Positions 38,400-48,740 of a stretch of DNA of 62,335 nucleotides are shown here, piece after piece. The stretch lies in the NCBI GenBank assembly GCA_945870575.1, contig CAMBSK010000014.1, positions 1 through 62,335 on the forward strand. Direction: 5' to 3'. Source of the stretch: Bordetella parapertussis (lineage in GTDB: Bacteria > Pseudomonadota > Gammaproteobacteria > Burkholderiales > Burkholderiaceae_C). Under the pieces are notes generated by a model. That model saw only the letters and a list, made by a program, of their open reading frames with translations. It made no database searches and was not told the origin of the DNA. The translations under genes were made by a program, and so were the position numbers. Within the stretch, counting starts at the first letter, position 1; each line of letters starts with the position of its first letter.

Positions 38400-39122
38400 T
38401 CATAATAATTGAGCAAGTACGGTTAAGGCCGCAGTTTCAGCGCGTAAAACAAAAGGGCCTAAGCTTGCTGAAATGAATCCATGTTGCAAAGCAGCAGCCT
38501 CTTCTTCCTGCGTAAAACCGCCTTCAGGACCGCTCAATACAGTCATGTGTACCGGTGGGGACCTCCATAGCTCACGCCAAGCAGGGGCGTGAGCTTGTAA
38601 AGACAAAAGAATTTGCAAACTTTTTTCATGAGCTAGAGTGCTTATCAGGAAATCATTCAATAACAAAGGAACATCAATTTGCGGCAGGAGATTACGTCCA
38701 GATTGACTGCATGCAGATTGCGCGATTCCCTGCCAGTGTTCGACCCGCTTGACAGCGCGCTCACCGCTTAAGCGCAGCACCGTGCGCTGTGACATGACCG
38801 GCGTGATGCGGCTGACGCCAAGTTCAGTGGCTTTTTCAACCAGCCAGTCCATGCGCTCATTGGCCGGCATGCCGACCACAATATGTGTGTAAGTGCTTGG
38901 ATTAGCCACAAAGCTAAGCGCTTGAACCACAGTGATATCGACGATGTGTTTACCCATGAGTTCAATTTGTGCGGTAAAGGATTCACCACGCCCATTGAAC
39001 AACTCTATGATTGACCCCGGCTGCAAGCGCAAAACCTGTACATGTCTGGCGGCAGCTTCACTCAGACGCAATGAAAGTCCGCTTTGCAACGCCGCATCAC
39101 AAAAAATCCGGTGGCGTGACAT
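38400..39122 (-). CDS. rsmE: 16S rRNA (uracil-1498-N3)-methyltransferase RsmE
   Basis: A 240-residue SPOUT methyltransferase. The N-terminal PUA-like part has SLRLSEAAARHVQVLRLQPG; the knot has LVEKATELGVSRITPVMSQRT and the signature VLSGPEGGFTQEEEAAALQHGFISASLGPFVLRAETAALTVL. Start and the amgK stop share one base (TAATG), so they are co-translated. It is convergent with the hydrolase gene, with 28 bp between. Confidence 0.95.
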   Translation of the reverse strand: MSRHRIFCDAALQSGLSLRLSEAAARHVQVLRLQPGSIIELFNGRGESFTAQIELMGKHIVDITVVQALSFVANPSTYTHIVVGMPANERMDWLVEKATELGVSRITPVMSQRTVLRLSGERAVKRVEHWQGIAQSACSQSGRNLLPQIDVPLLLNDFLISTLAHEKSLQILLSLQAHAPAWRELWRSPPVHMTVLSGPEGGFTQEEEAAALQHGFISASLGPFVLRAETAALTVLAQLL

Positions 39123-40240
39123 TACACACGACCAAATGCATAAGAAACAGCGGGGCTGCTGCCTTCAATATGGTCAATCAACCGCAGCAGTGGGAAAAGC
39201 TCGCGGTATCTGCTGGCGGTAGAACGTATGTAGCCGATAAACCTGGGTGTATCCGCCAGGTATTTAGGCTTATGGTCACGCAGGCTCAAGCGCGCAAAAA
39301 TACCGGCTACTTTCAAGTGGCGTTGTAAACCCATCCACTCAACGGCACGGTAAAAGGCGCCGAAGTCAGTGCCCCAATCTTCAAAATCCATCAGCCCTGC
39401 AGCACGTGCTTTATGCCAATAACGAACAGTGATATCTAGGCAGAATTCCTCATCCCAACTCATGAAAGCGTCACGCATTAAGCTGGCGATGTCATAAGTA
39501 ATGGGCCCGTAAACAGCGTCCTGGAAATCAAGTAAGCCTAAACGAGTATCTGTAATATCGTCAGACACCATGAGATTGCGGGGCATGAAATCTCTGTGTA
39601 CATAAACAAGGGGTGCATACAGATTGGTTTCAACCAACCGGTCATAGACCCTGTATAAATCCGTTTGTTGTTGCGGATTCAAGCTCAATTGGCTGTATCC
39701 GTTGATGTACCACTGCTCGAAAAGTGTAAGCTCGCGACGCAGCAATGCTTCATCATAAGCAGGAAGTATCCCGGGAGCGGAAGATTGTTGCCATGACACC
39801 AGCGCATCCGTCGCTTGTTCAAACAAAGACAAGCGTTGCACTGTGCCTGTGTCAGCAAAGAATTGCATCATGGTTTGACTGCCCATGTCGTCAAGCAGCA
39901 TGAACCCGTGTGTGACATGCCAATCTAAGACACGTGGCACGCGAAGGCCAGCATTCAACATAAGTAGTGCAATGTCAGCAAACGACTGGCAATTTTCCTT
40001 GTCCGGTGGCGCATCCATGAGAATAAAAGATCGGGAATCAGAATGAATTCTGAAATAGCGCCTGAAACTCGCATCTGCCGAGGCGCTTTTCACCGTATCG
40101 ATCAAAAGACCGTGGCGCTGGACAAGTGAAGATAGCCAGTCAATAAATTGAAGGGCACGATGCGAGTCCTCCCAGCCTAAAGCATTGATTGCTTGAACGC
40201 TGTTCAAACCAGGGGTGATCTCGGGGTAAATTCTGCTCAT
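39122..40240 (-). CDS. amgK: N-acetylmuramate/N-acetylglucosamine kinase AmgK-like phosphotransferase
   Basis: A 372-residue aminoglycoside-phosphotransferase-fold kinase. ADASFRRYFRIHSDSRSFILMDAPPDKENCQSF, LLDDMGSQTMMQFF and the catalytic YVHRDFMPRNLMV with LLDFQDAVYGPITYDIASLMRDA match AmgK, which phosphorylates anomeric MurNAc or GlcNAc in peptidoglycan recycling. In Pseudomonas amgK sits with murU next to lptD; here it is divergent from lptD with 50 bp between, and no murU follows. The kinase fold is certain; the substrate is inferred from family and position. Confidence 0.78.
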   Translation of the reverse strand: MSRIYPEITPGLNSVQAINALGWEDSHRALQFIDWLSSLVQRHGLLIDTVKSASADASFRRYFRIHSDSRSFILMDAPPDKENCQSFADIALLMLNAGLRVPRVLDWHVTHGFMLLDDMGSQTMMQFFADTGTVQRLSLFEQATDALVSWQQSSAPGILPAYDEALLRRELTLFEQWYINGYSQLSLNPQQQTDLYRVYDRLVETNLYAPLVYVHRDFMPRNLMVSDDITDTRLGLLDFQDAVYGPITYDIASLMRDAFMSWDEEFCLDITVRYWHKARAAGLMDFEDWGTDFGAFYRAVEWMGLQRHLKVAGIFARLSLRDHKPKYLADTPRFIGYIRSTASRYRELFPLLRLIDHIEGSSPAVSYAFGRV

Positions 40241-40290
40241 GGATAATCACAATTCTACAAACAGCGCGAATCAACGCGCCTTTTTAAAAT

Positions 40291-42798
40291 ATGCGATTGC
40301 TTTTTGTCTTGCCCGGACTCTTTGTGAGTGTTTTATGCTGCGTTCTGTGGAGCGGTAAAGCATACGCACAAGTACAGCAGCCTGCACTGCAAAGCAGTAA
40401 AGACTTGTCAAACAAAGAAAACCAATTATTTTGTGAAATTGATCCCCATAGCGAGGCATGGTCAGGTAGCGGTCTGAAACTTAAGCCCACGCTAGGACTA
40501 AACCCCAAACGCGTCAGCACAGAAAACCAGCTGCAGCCGGTTTATATAGATACAGACAGCTTGAAAGGGCGAACCGATCTCGAAGTGACATTGGATGGAA
40601 GCGTAAAACTAAGACGCGGATCTACGCTTATTAAGGCAGAAAGAATAGAGTATTTTCAGCCTGCCGACCAGGCCAAAGCCAATGGCAGTGTGTATATGAA
40701 CCTTGGTGGAAACATCTTCACGGGAACGCTGCTTGACTTGAAAATGGACGCCATGGACGGTTATATGCAAGATCCAGTGTTCTTTTTTAACAAAGGAAAC
40801 GGGCAGGGATCAGCAGAAAAAATGCAATTCATTGATGATAAAAAAACCGTGGCGGAAAAGGTTAAATACACCAGTTGTAAACGTAAACTAGGCCCGGATT
40901 GGATGCCGGACTGGTTCATGAAAGCAGATCAAATCAGCTTTGATCAGGATCAGAATGAAGCAGTAGCCAAAAATGCTCAACTGCTCTTTTATGGTGTTCC
41001 TATATTGGCCTCGCCGGTATTGAGTTTTCCTCTAAGCAGCGAAAGAAAATCCGGCTTTCTGGCACCGACCTTTTTTATTGACAATTTAGGCGGCATTGAG
41101 ATGAGCCTACCTTATTACGTTAACTTAGCGCCCAACCGGGACTACACAATCACCACGACGCCTATGAGCCAAAGAGGCGTATTGTTCAGTAACGAGTTTC
41201 GGTATCTTGAGAGAAAAGTGCCTCAACAACCGTTCGAAGGTACAGCTTTGTTTGAATACATGCCGGTAGATGAATTGCGGGAAAGCGAGCGCTGGGGCTT
41301 GAGTTTTCAACATAATGGCTGGGCGGATGAAAAGCAGGGGTTGGCATTTTCTTTTGACATCAATCAGGTCAGCGACAACTACTATTGGAGCGATTTCACC
41401 AACCTTAATGTAGGTGCCAACAGTAAATTGATTCAGCGTGTTTTACCCACAACCATAAATCTGGGAAAAGGCTGGGGCACGCTTGCAGCGGGTGTGAATG
41501 TCACGCAATGGCAAACGCAGCAAGGAACAGATTCCAGTTCGGCTATCGCTGCGCCTTTTGATAAATTGCCGCAATTGACAGTCAATTACATGCGGGCAGA
41601 TATCGAAGGCTTTGACTGGATGGTCAATACCGACTTGACGCATTTCAGTGTGAACCGTACTTTTTATTGCACTTTTTACTCGTCAAGCGCCTACTGTAAT
41701 CAGCAAAATGCTTTGCGAATGGTTGCTAATAATTATCTGAGCAGGCCATTTCTCACAAGTTACGGTTACATCACGCCGAAATTATCGATAAGCGCAAGGC
41801 ATTACCAATACGAAGAGGCTTACAACGGCACATATGGCAAAAGTGCTGCTTCCAACAGTGACGGCGTGGTTGTCCCTACATTCAGCCTGGACACCGGCGC
41901 CGTCATGGAGCGGTCCATGCAAGTCTTCGATACCAACTGGAGCCAGACATTAGAGCCGCGGGGTTTTTATGTCTACACTCCTTATCGATACCAAAGTGAT
42001 TTACCGAATTACGATACCGGTAGCAATGACTTTAACTTTGCAACCGTGTTCACCGAAAACTCTTTTTCAGGTCAGGACCGTATATCCGATTCACACACTT
42101 TGACCTTGGGCGGTACTTCACGCATGATCAATCCTGAATCTGGTGCAGAAGGAGCGCGTTTTGGCTTGGCTCAGCGCTATCGTTTTACAGCTCAGAATGT
42201 GTTGCTCACGCCGGATGCAACCGCTGTCAGTTCAGGCTACAGCGATATTTTGGGAGGCGCCAGCCTGTATTTGACGCCCAAATTGACGTTTGACAGCTTG
42301 GTGCAATACAACTACGAAGAAGGTCGTTCTGAACGTAAATCCTATGGTTTTCGTTACAACCCCAGCGGTTATCGTGTCATCAACCTGGCGTACCGCTTTC
42401 AATATGAGGCGTCTGAAGTGGTCGATGTCAGCTGGCAGTGGCCGTTGAATGACTTGTGGCGTGATATCGGTATTGACCAAAGACAAGGCCAGGGAATGGG
42501 CAGCGGGCGATGGTACAGCGTCGGCCGATTGAACTACAGCAAGCTTGACGAGCGACTGGTAGATTCCTTACTGGGCTTTGAATACGATGGCGGGTGTTGG
42601 CTGGCCCGTGTAGCCGCTCAACGCACACAATTAACGTTGACAACCGCCACTTCAAGTTTGATGTTCCAATTGGAATTCAATGATTTTTCTAAGTTGGGTT
42701 TGGGTTCCATGGGATCTGTCAAAGACAATATTTCGCGATATCAAAATCTGCGCGAACCTTTCAAGTTTGCCCCCAGCCCTTTCACACAATATGAATGA
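40291..42798 (+). CDS. lptD: LPS-assembly outer-membrane protein LptD
   Basis: An 835-residue outer-membrane translocon that inserts LPS into the outer leaflet with LptE. Signal peptide 1-26 ends AYA before QVQQP. The OstA-like periplasmic domain spans about 85-200 (LEVTLDGSVKLRRGSTLIKAERIEYFQPADQAKANGSVY has the repeat pattern). The rest is a 26-strand barrel region (PLSSERKSGFLAP onward). Cysteines FCEID, SCKRK and GGCWLARVAAQR are placed as in LptD, though the C-terminal pair is a single Cys. surA follows with overlapping stop/start, matching LptD dependence on SurA. Confidence 0.94.
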   Translation: MRLLFVLPGLFVSVLCCVLWSGKAYAQVQQPALQSSKDLSNKENQLFCEIDPHSEAWSGSGLKLKPTLGLNPKRVSTENQLQPVYIDTDSLKGRTDLEVTLDGSVKLRRGSTLIKAERIEYFQPADQAKANGSVYMNLGGNIFTGTLLDLKMDAMDGYMQDPVFFFNKGNGQGSAEKMQFIDDKKTVAEKVKYTSCKRKLGPDWMPDWFMKADQISFDQDQNEAVAKNAQLLFYGVPILASPVLSFPLSSERKSGFLAPTFFIDNLGGIEMSLPYYVNLAPNRDYTITTTPMSQRGVLFSNEFRYLERKVPQQPFEGTALFEYMPVDELRESERWGLSFQHNGWADEKQGLAFSFDINQVSDNYYWSDFTNLNVGANSKLIQRVLPTTINLGKGWGTLAAGVNVTQWQTQQGTDSSSAIAAPFDKLPQLTVNYMRADIEGFDWMVNTDLTHFSVNRTFYCTFYSSSAYCNQQNALRMVANNYLSRPFLTSYGYITPKLSISARHYQYEEAYNGTYGKSAASNSDGVVVPTFSLDTGAVMERSMQVFDTNWSQTLEPRGFYVYTPYRYQSDLPNYDTGSNDFNFATVFTENSFSGQDRISDSHTLTLGGTSRMINPESGAEGARFGLAQRYRFTAQNVLLTPDATAVSSGYSDILGGASLYLTPKLTFDSLVQYNYEEGRSERKSYGFRYNPSGYRVINLAYRFQYEASEVVDVSWQWPLNDLWRDIGIDQRQGQGMGSGRWYSVGRLNYSKLDERLVDSLLGFEYDGGCWLARVAAQRTQLTLTTATSSLMFQLEFNDFSKLGLGSMGSVKDNISRYQNLREPFKFAPSPFTQYE

Positions 42799-42802
42799 AG
42801 AC

Positions 42803-44191
42803 ATGCATTTGAAGATTACATTTGCCCTCAAACTTAGCTTTTTGGCATTCATCAGCTTGTACGGTCATAGCCTGTGTGCGCAGTCTCTTAAACCCGGGGC
42901 CGGTAATCTGCCAGCCGCAGGTCTGAGTTTGCGCAATGCAGCCGCGGCTGCAGATATTGAGAAATCCGATCAATTGCAAGCGCTTGATTTCATTGTCGCC
43001 GTGGTGGATAACGAGCCAATCACTAATATTGAAGTGAATACTCTGGCTGCCATGGCGGACCCGGCTGCAGCCAAACTAGGTAAAAGCGCACTGCTACAGA
43101 ACGCACTAGAAAATCTCATCAATGAATCGGCACAATTACAAGTCGCCAGGCAATTGAATGTTCAGGTATCAACTGAGGAAATACAGCAAGCCATAGATCA
43201 GACCGCAAAGCGCAATAAATTAAGTATCGAAGAGTTAAAACAGCGATTGCAAGCCCAGGGCATGGGCTGGGAAAGATACCGCGCACAAATCAAGCGGCAA
43301 ATACTTTTGCAAAGGGTTCGTGAACGCGAGGTCATCAACCGCATCAAGGTTCAAGACCATGAAATCGAAAGCTTTTTACAAGAAAACAGCAAGATACAAC
43401 CGGGCAAAAATGACGATATTCATATTGCCCATATTTTATTGGCAGTGCCTGAAAAAGCCGATGCCAATGAGGTAACGCGTATTTTTAACAAGGCCGAAGA
43501 GTTATTGAAAAAAATCAAGGCTGGGGAGGATTTCAGCAAACTCGCGGCACAGAATTCGAGCGCCCCTGACCGCGCCAATGGCGGCCAACTCGGCATGCGC
43601 AATCCAGACAAATATCCTTCATTGTTTGTGGATGCTGTTCAGTCGCTGCCGGTTGGTGGAACCACCGAACCGCTGCGCTCTGGTGCGGGTTTTCATATAT
43701 TGAAGTTGCTGGAACGAAAGTCGCCGAATGCCCTTCCCACAAGCATCAATCAAACCCGGGCTAGGCATATTCTGCTCAGACCCGGCGGTCAATTGAGCCA
43801 GGACTCGGCGCGCGCACAACTTGCCGGCTACAAAATTCAAATAGAGGCAGGCAAGGCTACTTTTGAAGAACTGGCCGGGCAATTCTCACAAGACGCCAGT
43901 GCGACACAGGGCGGAGACCTGGGCTGGGCCAATCCCGGCATGATGGTGCCGGAATTTGAGAAGGTCATGGATGCATTGCCGTTGGGTGAAATTGGAGACC
44001 CAGTGATATCTCGCTTCGGTGTGCATTTGATACAGGTGCTTGAGCGGCGCGATGCACCATTGAGCCTGCGTGATAAACAGGAGTTGGCGCGCAATATCTT
44101 GCGGGAACGCAAGTTTGAAGAAACCCTGAAAAACTGGGAGCGCGAAGTCCGCGGCCGAGCTTATGTGGAATACCGTGATCCGCCGCAATAA
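42803..44191 (+). CDS. surA: Periplasmic chaperone and peptidyl-prolyl isomerase SurA
   Basis: A 462-residue exported chaperone for outer-membrane proteins. Signal peptide LKITFALKLSFLAFISLYGHSLCAQ, then the N-terminal chaperone domain (FIVAVVDNEPITNIEV) and two parvulin domains (DDIHIAHILLAVPE and QTRARHILLRPGG, each with GGDLG/GGQLG-type loops). The ATG at 42803 is preferred because it gives a basic signal peptide; an ATG at 42791 inside lptD adds the acidic MNED. The gene is tightly linked to lptD and to rsmA downstream, without the pdxA often found between. Confidence 0.93.
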   Translation: MHLKITFALKLSFLAFISLYGHSLCAQSLKPGAGNLPAAGLSLRNAAAAADIEKSDQLQALDFIVAVVDNEPITNIEVNTLAAMADPAAAKLGKSALLQNALENLINESAQLQVARQLNVQVSTEEIQQAIDQTAKRNKLSIEELKQRLQAQGMGWERYRAQIKRQILLQRVREREVINRIKVQDHEIESFLQENSKIQPGKNDDIHIAHILLAVPEKADANEVTRIFNKAEELLKKIKAGEDFSKLAAQNSSAPDRANGGQLGMRNPDKYPSLFVDAVQSLPVGGTTEPLRSGAGFHILKLLERKSPNALPTSINQTRARHILLRPGGQLSQDSARAQLAGYKIQIEAGKATFEELAGQFSQDASATQGGDLGWANPGMMVPEFEKVMDALPLGEIGDPVISRFGVHLIQVLERRDAPLSLRDKQELARNILRERKFEETLKNWEREVRGRAYVEYRDPPQ

Positions 44192-44206
44192 ATCTTTAAG
44201 CCACTG

Positions 44207-44980
44207 ATGGCGCAACACCAGGCGCGCAAACGCTTCGGCCAGCATTTTCTGACCGACGTTGCAGTCATTGACCAAATTGTTCAAGCCATAGCGCCTCAAC
44301 CGGGGGACGCCATGGTGGAAATCGGGCCTGGACTGGCAGCCATGACCCAGCCGCTGGTGGAGCGGCTCGGGCAAATGCATGTGATTGAGCTGGACCGGGA
44401 TCTGGCGCACCGCTTGCGCGAGCACGCTCAACTGGATGTCACCCAAGCCGATGTATTAAAGGTGGACTTCACTGCCCTGGCCGCCAGCATGCAGTCCGGT
44501 CAATTGCGGGTGGTCGGCAACCTCCCTTACAACATTTCTACACCCATACTTTTTCATTTGCTTGAGCATGTCGCCGTCATCAAGGACCAGCACTTTATGC
44601 TTCAAAAAGAAGTGGTCGAACGCATGGTTGCGGTGCCGTCTACCGCGAACTACGGCCGCTTGAGTGTGATGTTGCAATGGCGCTATGACATGGAAATGGT
44701 ATTGCTGGTCGGTCCTCAAGCGTTTGATCCGCCGCCGCGGGTAGACAGTGCGGTGGTGCGTATGCTGCCGCATGCTAAGGGGGCGGCGGTTGATGCGAAG
44801 CTGTTGAGCGAGCTGGTTCAGGTGGCGTTCAGCCAAAGGCGCAAATTGCTGCGTCATACCTTGGGACGATGGCTGGCAGAGCGTAGTTTCAGCGGCGACT
44901 TTGATGTGCAGCGGCGTGCCGAGGAAGTGCCGGTGCTGCAATACCTAGCGCTGGCGCAGACCTTGTCAGCACAGGCTTAA
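44207..44980 (+). CDS. rsmA: 16S rRNA dimethyladenosine transferase RsmA (KsgA)
   Basis: A 257-residue enzyme that dimethylates A1518 and A1519. [26 protein letters not shown] and the catalytic [15 protein letters not shown] motif are diagnostic, along with [13 protein letters not shown] and [12 protein letters not shown]. It is 15 bp downstream of surA. Confidence 0.96.
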   Translation: MAQHQARKRFGQHFLTDVAVIDQIVQAIAPQPGDAMVEIGPGLAAMTQPLVERLGQMHVIELDRDLAHRLREHAQLDVTQADVLKVDFTALAASMQSGQLRVVGNLPYNISTPILFHLLEHVAVIKDQHFMLQKEVVERMVAVPSTANYGRLSVMLQWRYDMEMVLLVGPQAFDPPPRVDSAVVRMLPHAKGAAVDAKLLSELVQVAFSQRRKLLRHTLGRWLAERSFSGDFDVQRRAEEVPVLQYLALAQTLSAQA

Positions 44981-45001
44981 GCGGCTATTGCGCAAAGCGT
45001 T

Positions 45002-46609
45002 TTAAGTGTTCAGTGTTTTCAACAGCGTCTCGCGCATATCGCGCTTCATCAATTTACCGTTGGCGTTGCGCGGCAAGGGTTGGTTGCTGAGTGTGAAGCT
45101 TTCAGGCACTTTTTCGCGTGACAGTCGTGTGCTGCAAAAAACGGTTAATTCTTCAGCACTGACAGCATCGCGCAATGAAATGAACGCGTGCACGCGCTCA
45201 CCCAACACCGGACAAGGCTTGGCCACAATCGCGCATTCGACCACCGCTGGGTGCTGGTACAAAGTGTTTTCAACCTCGATGCAGTAAATCTTGTAACCGC
45301 CCCGGTTTAGCATGTCTTTTTTGCGGTCTAGGATGCGGACATAGCCTTGTGCATCCAGGCTGCCCATGTCGCCGGATTTCCAGTAGCCGTCGATAAACTC
45401 TTTGGCGGTGGCTTCAGGGTTATTCCAATAACCGCAAACTACCATAGGGCCTTTGATCCAGATCTCGCCCATGTCACCCGCGGGCAGCGACAGGCCGTCG
45501 TCGTCGACCACTTTGATATCTGTGCAGGCCAGCGGCTGGCCGACGGTGTCATTGTGCAAAGGCGTCATACCTGGCGGCATCATGGTGGCAGGGGACGTGG
45601 TTTCGGTGGCGCCGTAGCAGTTCATCAACACCAAAGCAGGCAAGGTACGGGCCATGGCTTCGATGCTGGCCACCGGCATGGGTGCGCCGCCATAGGCGCC
45701 GACCCGCCAATGGTGCAAATCCAGGTGCGCGAAATCAGGCTGCAACAAACACAGGTTGTACATGGCAGGCACCATGATGGTGTAAGTCATTTTCTCCAGC
45801 TGTGCCAGTTGCAAAAACGCCGCGGCTTTGAAGCTCGGCAGTATGACCAAGGTGCCGGCCACATGCAGCATGGTGGTGACCAGCGCAACCAGTCCTGTGA
45901 CATGGCTTAAGGGCACGGCGGCCAGGCCCACGTCGTTCATGCCCAAAGCCATACCGGCTTGATAATGCATGCTGGAATGAACAATACCCAGATGACTCAG
46001 CATGGCACCTTTGGGTCGGCCCGTGGTGCCTGAGGTGTACAAAATAACAACGGGGTCTTCTTCTTGAACCGCAACCGCTTTCTCCAACTGTTGTGAAGAC
46101 AACAGCGAATCAAAGTCAAGTGCCCCGGCGCAGCCGTCAAAACTCACGCGCCAGCGCAGGCCCGGTAGGCTGTCAGATGAAGGCACCACATCAGCAAGAG
46201 AAGACTCGTGCACCAGCATCACGGCAGCGCAGTGTTCCAGCATGTAATGCAGGCCGGGGGTTTGTTCGCGGATGCTGATCGGCACCGTGATGGCCCCCAA
46301 GCGGGTGGCGGCCAGCAGGCACAACACAAATTCAATACGATTGCCCAGCAGCAAAGCAATGCGGTCTCCCGGATGAATACCCAGTTGTAGCCAACTGGCC
46401 GTCAATTGAGCGACGCGCCGGTTCAATTCTGAATAGCTAAGCCGCGTGTTGTCGCAGACCAGGGCCGTGCCGTGCGGATTGACGGCGACAGCGTTTTCCA
46501 GCAAAGCGTGCAGGCTGCGCGGCCTGTCAGCGAAACAGCGCAAAGCGCGCACAGGTTGAAAATGTTGTTCTAGTTGCTGCCGCGGCCAACTGACCTCAAA
46601 CGCGCACAT
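45002..46609 (-). CDS. AMP-dependent acyl-CoA ligase
   Basis: A 535-residue class I adenylate-forming enzyme, probably a fatty or aryl acyl-CoA synthetase. Motifs are in order: P-loop VVILYTSGTTGRPKGAMLSH, A5-like NCYGATETTSPATMM, WKSGDMGSLDAQGYVRILDRKKDMLNRGGYKIYCIEVEN and the catalytic Lys in RNANGKLMKRD. AAGGA precedes the ATG at 46607-46609. The gene is convergent with rsmA and 65 bp downstream of pckG on the same strand. The substrate is not clear from sequence. Confidence 0.87.
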   Translation of the reverse strand: MCAFEVSWPRQQLEQHFQPVRALRCFADRPRSLHALLENAVAVNPHGTALVCDNTRLSYSELNRRVAQLTASWLQLGIHPGDRIALLLGNRIEFVLCLLAATRLGAITVPISIREQTPGLHYMLEHCAAVMLVHESSLADVVPSSDSLPGLRWRVSFDGCAGALDFDSLLSSQQLEKAVAVQEEDPVVILYTSGTTGRPKGAMLSHLGIVHSSMHYQAGMALGMNDVGLAAVPLSHVTGLVALVTTMLHVAGTLVILPSFKAAAFLQLAQLEKMTYTIMVPAMYNLCLLQPDFAHLDLHHWRVGAYGGAPMPVASIEAMARTLPALVLMNCYGATETTSPATMMPPGMTPLHNDTVGQPLACTDIKVVDDDGLSLPAGDMGEIWIKGPMVVCGYWNNPEATAKEFIDGYWKSGDMGSLDAQGYVRILDRKKDMLNRGGYKIYCIEVENTLYQHPAVVECAIVAKPCPVLGERVHAFISLRDAVSAEELTVFCSTRLSREKVPESFTLSNQPLPRNANGKLMKRDMRETLLKTLNT

Positions 46610-46674
46610 GCTTCATCCTTGCAATAAAAAACAAAACCCATGATGCCAGAAACGGTCAAAAAGACAGCCGTATG

Positions 46675-48507
46675 TCAAGCCTCCAGGCGCAAAGCAATCG
46701 CTATTTTGGTCGCGGTCAGTTCAGCCGGCAAGTGGTAAGCCAGTTGAGTGAACAGCACTTCGTGCAATTTCAATTCTTCCACCCAAGCCGCTTTATCGAT
46801 GTGCGTCACGGTTTGGAACTGTGATTGCGTGAAATCCAGGCCGGCCCAGGTGATTTCCTCGTAGGTCGGGCTGATGCCGAAAACATTTTCACGCCCTTTG
46901 GCCTGGCCTTCGATGCGGTCGATCATCCACTTCAGCACGCGCATGTTTTCGCCGTAACCCGGCCAGACGAATTTGCCGTCATCACCCTTGCGGAACCAGT
47001 TGACACAAAAAATCGCAGGCAAACGCGCGCCTGTGTTTTTCAAGGTGTCGCCCATGTTCAGCCAGTGCTGGAAATAGTCGCTCATGTTGTAGCCCATGAA
47101 CGGCAACATGGCGAACGGATCGCGGCGTACCACGCCTTGCTGACCTGCGGCTGCTGCGGTGGTTTCCGAGCCCATGGTGGCCGCCATGTAAACGCCTTCG
47201 GTCCAGTTGCGCGCCTGGGTGATCAGTGGCACGGTGGTCGAGCGGCGGCCGCCGAAAATAAAGGCATCAATCTTCACACCGGCCGCGTCATCCCAGGCGC
47301 TGTCGAGCGCCGGGTTGTTGGTGGCTGCCACGGTAAAACGTGCGTTCGGATGCGCTGCCTTGGCGCCGGTTTCTTTGGCGATCGCCGGTGTCCAGTCTTT
47401 GCCTTGCCAGTCGATCAGGTGATCCGGCAAATGGCCGGTGTCTTTTTCCATGCCTTCCCACCAGACATCGCCGTCGTCGGTCAAAGCCACATTGGTGAAG
47501 ATCACGTTTTTATCCAGACTGGCCATGCAATTTGGGTTGGTGTGGAAGTTGGTGCCGGGGGCGACGCCAAAATAACCGGCTTCGGGGTTGATGGCGCGCA
47601 AATCGCCATTGGGACTTGGTTTGATCCAGGCGATGTCGTCGCCAATCGTCGTTACCTTCCAACCTTCGAAACCGGCCGGCGGCACCAGCATGGAGAAATT
47701 GGTTTTGCCGCAAGCGCTGGGGAAGGCCGCTGCGACATGGTATTTTTTGCCTTGCGGGTTGGTGAGACCCAGGATGAGCATGTGCTCGGCCAGCCAGCCT
47801 TGGTCGCGGCCCATGTTGGAGGCGATGCGCAGCGCAAAACATTTTTTGCCCAGCAAAGCGTTGCCGCCGTAGCCTGATCCGTAAGACCAGATTTCCCGGG
47901 TCCTGGGGTAATGGACGATGTATTTGGTGCTATTGCATGGCCAGGCCACGTCCTTTTGCCCGGCTGCCAGCGGCGCACCTACCGTGTGTACACAGGGGAC
48001 GAAATTGCCATCTGCACCAAGCACGTCAAACACAGCGCGGCCCATTCGGGTCATGATGCGCTGGTTGACAGCGACATAAGCGCTGTCGCTCAATTCGATG
48101 CCGATGTGCGCGATGGGCGAGCCCAGCGGGCCCATGCTGAAAGGCACCACATACATGGTGCGGCCTTTCATGCAGCCGTCAAACAAGGGCTGCAAAGTGC
48201 CGCGCATCTCGGCGGGGTCCATCCAGTTGTTGGTCGGACCGGCATCTTCTTTTTTCTCGGAGCAAATGTAAGTGCGGTCTTCCACCCGGGCCACGTCGCT
48301 GGGGTCCGAGCAAGCAAGGAAAGAATTCGGGCGTTTGGCCGGGTTGAGCTTTTTGAACGTTCCAGCGTCGACCAGTTGCTGGCACAAACGCTGGTATTCC
48401 TCTTCGCTGCCGTCGCACCAGTAAACCTGATCCGGTTTGCACAAGGCGACCATGTCGTCTACCCAGGTTTTGAGCCTGGCATGCTTCACATATGCAGGTG
48501 GATTCAT
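46675..48507 (-). CDS. pckG: Phosphoenolpyruvate carboxykinase (GTP)
   Basis: A 610-residue gluconeogenic enzyme converting oxaloacetate and GTP to PEP. P-loop [18 protein letters not shown] with its reactive Cys, GDDIAWIKP, the Mn/PEP blocks and [23 protein letters not shown] mark the GTP type, not the ATP type. The ATG at 48505-48507 has GAGGAG 7 nt upstream; a TTG just before it would add one residue. An inverted repeat (48534-48564) lies in its leader. pgi is 1.7 kb away. Confidence 0.96.
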   Translation of the reverse strand: MNPPAYVKHARLKTWVDDMVALCKPDQVYWCDGSEEEYQRLCQQLVDAGTFKKLNPAKRPNSFLACSDPSDVARVEDRTYICSEKKEDAGPTNNWMDPAEMRGTLQPLFDGCMKGRTMYVVPFSMGPLGSPIAHIGIELSDSAYVAVNQRIMTRMGRAVFDVLGADGNFVPCVHTVGAPLAAGQKDVAWPCNSTKYIVHYPRTREIWSYGSGYGGNALLGKKCFALRIASNMGRDQGWLAEHMLILGLTNPQGKKYHVAAAFPSACGKTNFSMLVPPAGFEGWKVTTIGDDIAWIKPSPNGDLRAINPEAGYFGVAPGTNFHTNPNCMASLDKNVIFTNVALTDDGDVWWEGMEKDTGHLPDHLIDWQGKDWTPAIAKETGAKAAHPNARFTVAATNNPALDSAWDDAAGVKIDAFIFGGRRSTTVPLITQARNWTEGVYMAATMGSETTAAAAGQQGVVRRDPFAMLPFMGYNMSDYFQHWLNMGDTLKNTGARLPAIFCVNWFRKGDDGKFVWPGYGENMRVLKWMIDRIEGQAKGRENVFGISPTYEEITWAGLDFTQSQFQTVTHIDKAAWVEELKLHEVLFTQLAYHLPAELTATKIAIALRLEA

Positions 48508-48533
48508 CAAACACTCCTCGATCTAAAAAATTA

Positions 48534-48564
48534 AGGTCAGCGTCCGTGTCTGAGGCGCTGACCT
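48534..48564. repeat. Inverted repeat in the pckG leader
   Basis: AGGTCAGCG (48534-48542) and CGCTGACCT (48556-48564) with a 13-nt spacer, about 27 bp upstream of the pckG ATG. It could be a regulator operator or a leader hairpin. Confidence 0.5.
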
Positions 48565-48678
48565 CAATCCTTTGGCCCACTGGTTGAAGCGGGTCGGTCA
48601 TTCTATGAATGTCTGAGCCCTAAACCGCTGACACGATGGTGCTGGTTTAGGTCAAAAAAATCAAACAAAAGAAATAAA

Positions 48679-48700
48679 AAAAACGCCCGAAGGCGTTTTG
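48679..48700 (-). terminator. Intrinsic terminator after the small membrane protein gene
   Basis: Read on the minus strand: AAACGCC, loop TTCG, GGCGTTT, then a run of T. A textbook terminator with a stable UUCG loop, 40 bp downstream of the small gene at 48741. Confidence 0.93.
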
Positions 48701-48708
48701 CACCTGAC

Positions 48709-48731
48709 ACACGTCAGATAGGCTGACGTGT
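48709..48731. repeat. Second hairpin downstream of the small gene
   Basis: ACACGTCAG (48709-48717) and CTGACGTGT (48723-48731), spacer ATAGG. It sits between the small gene's stop and the terminator. Confidence 0.6.
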
Positions 48732-48740
48732 ACAACTCGC

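Noticed and set aside
46825..47877. Open frame of 350 codons antisense to pckG
   Set aside because: Shadow of the PEP carboxykinase gene with no motif of its own.
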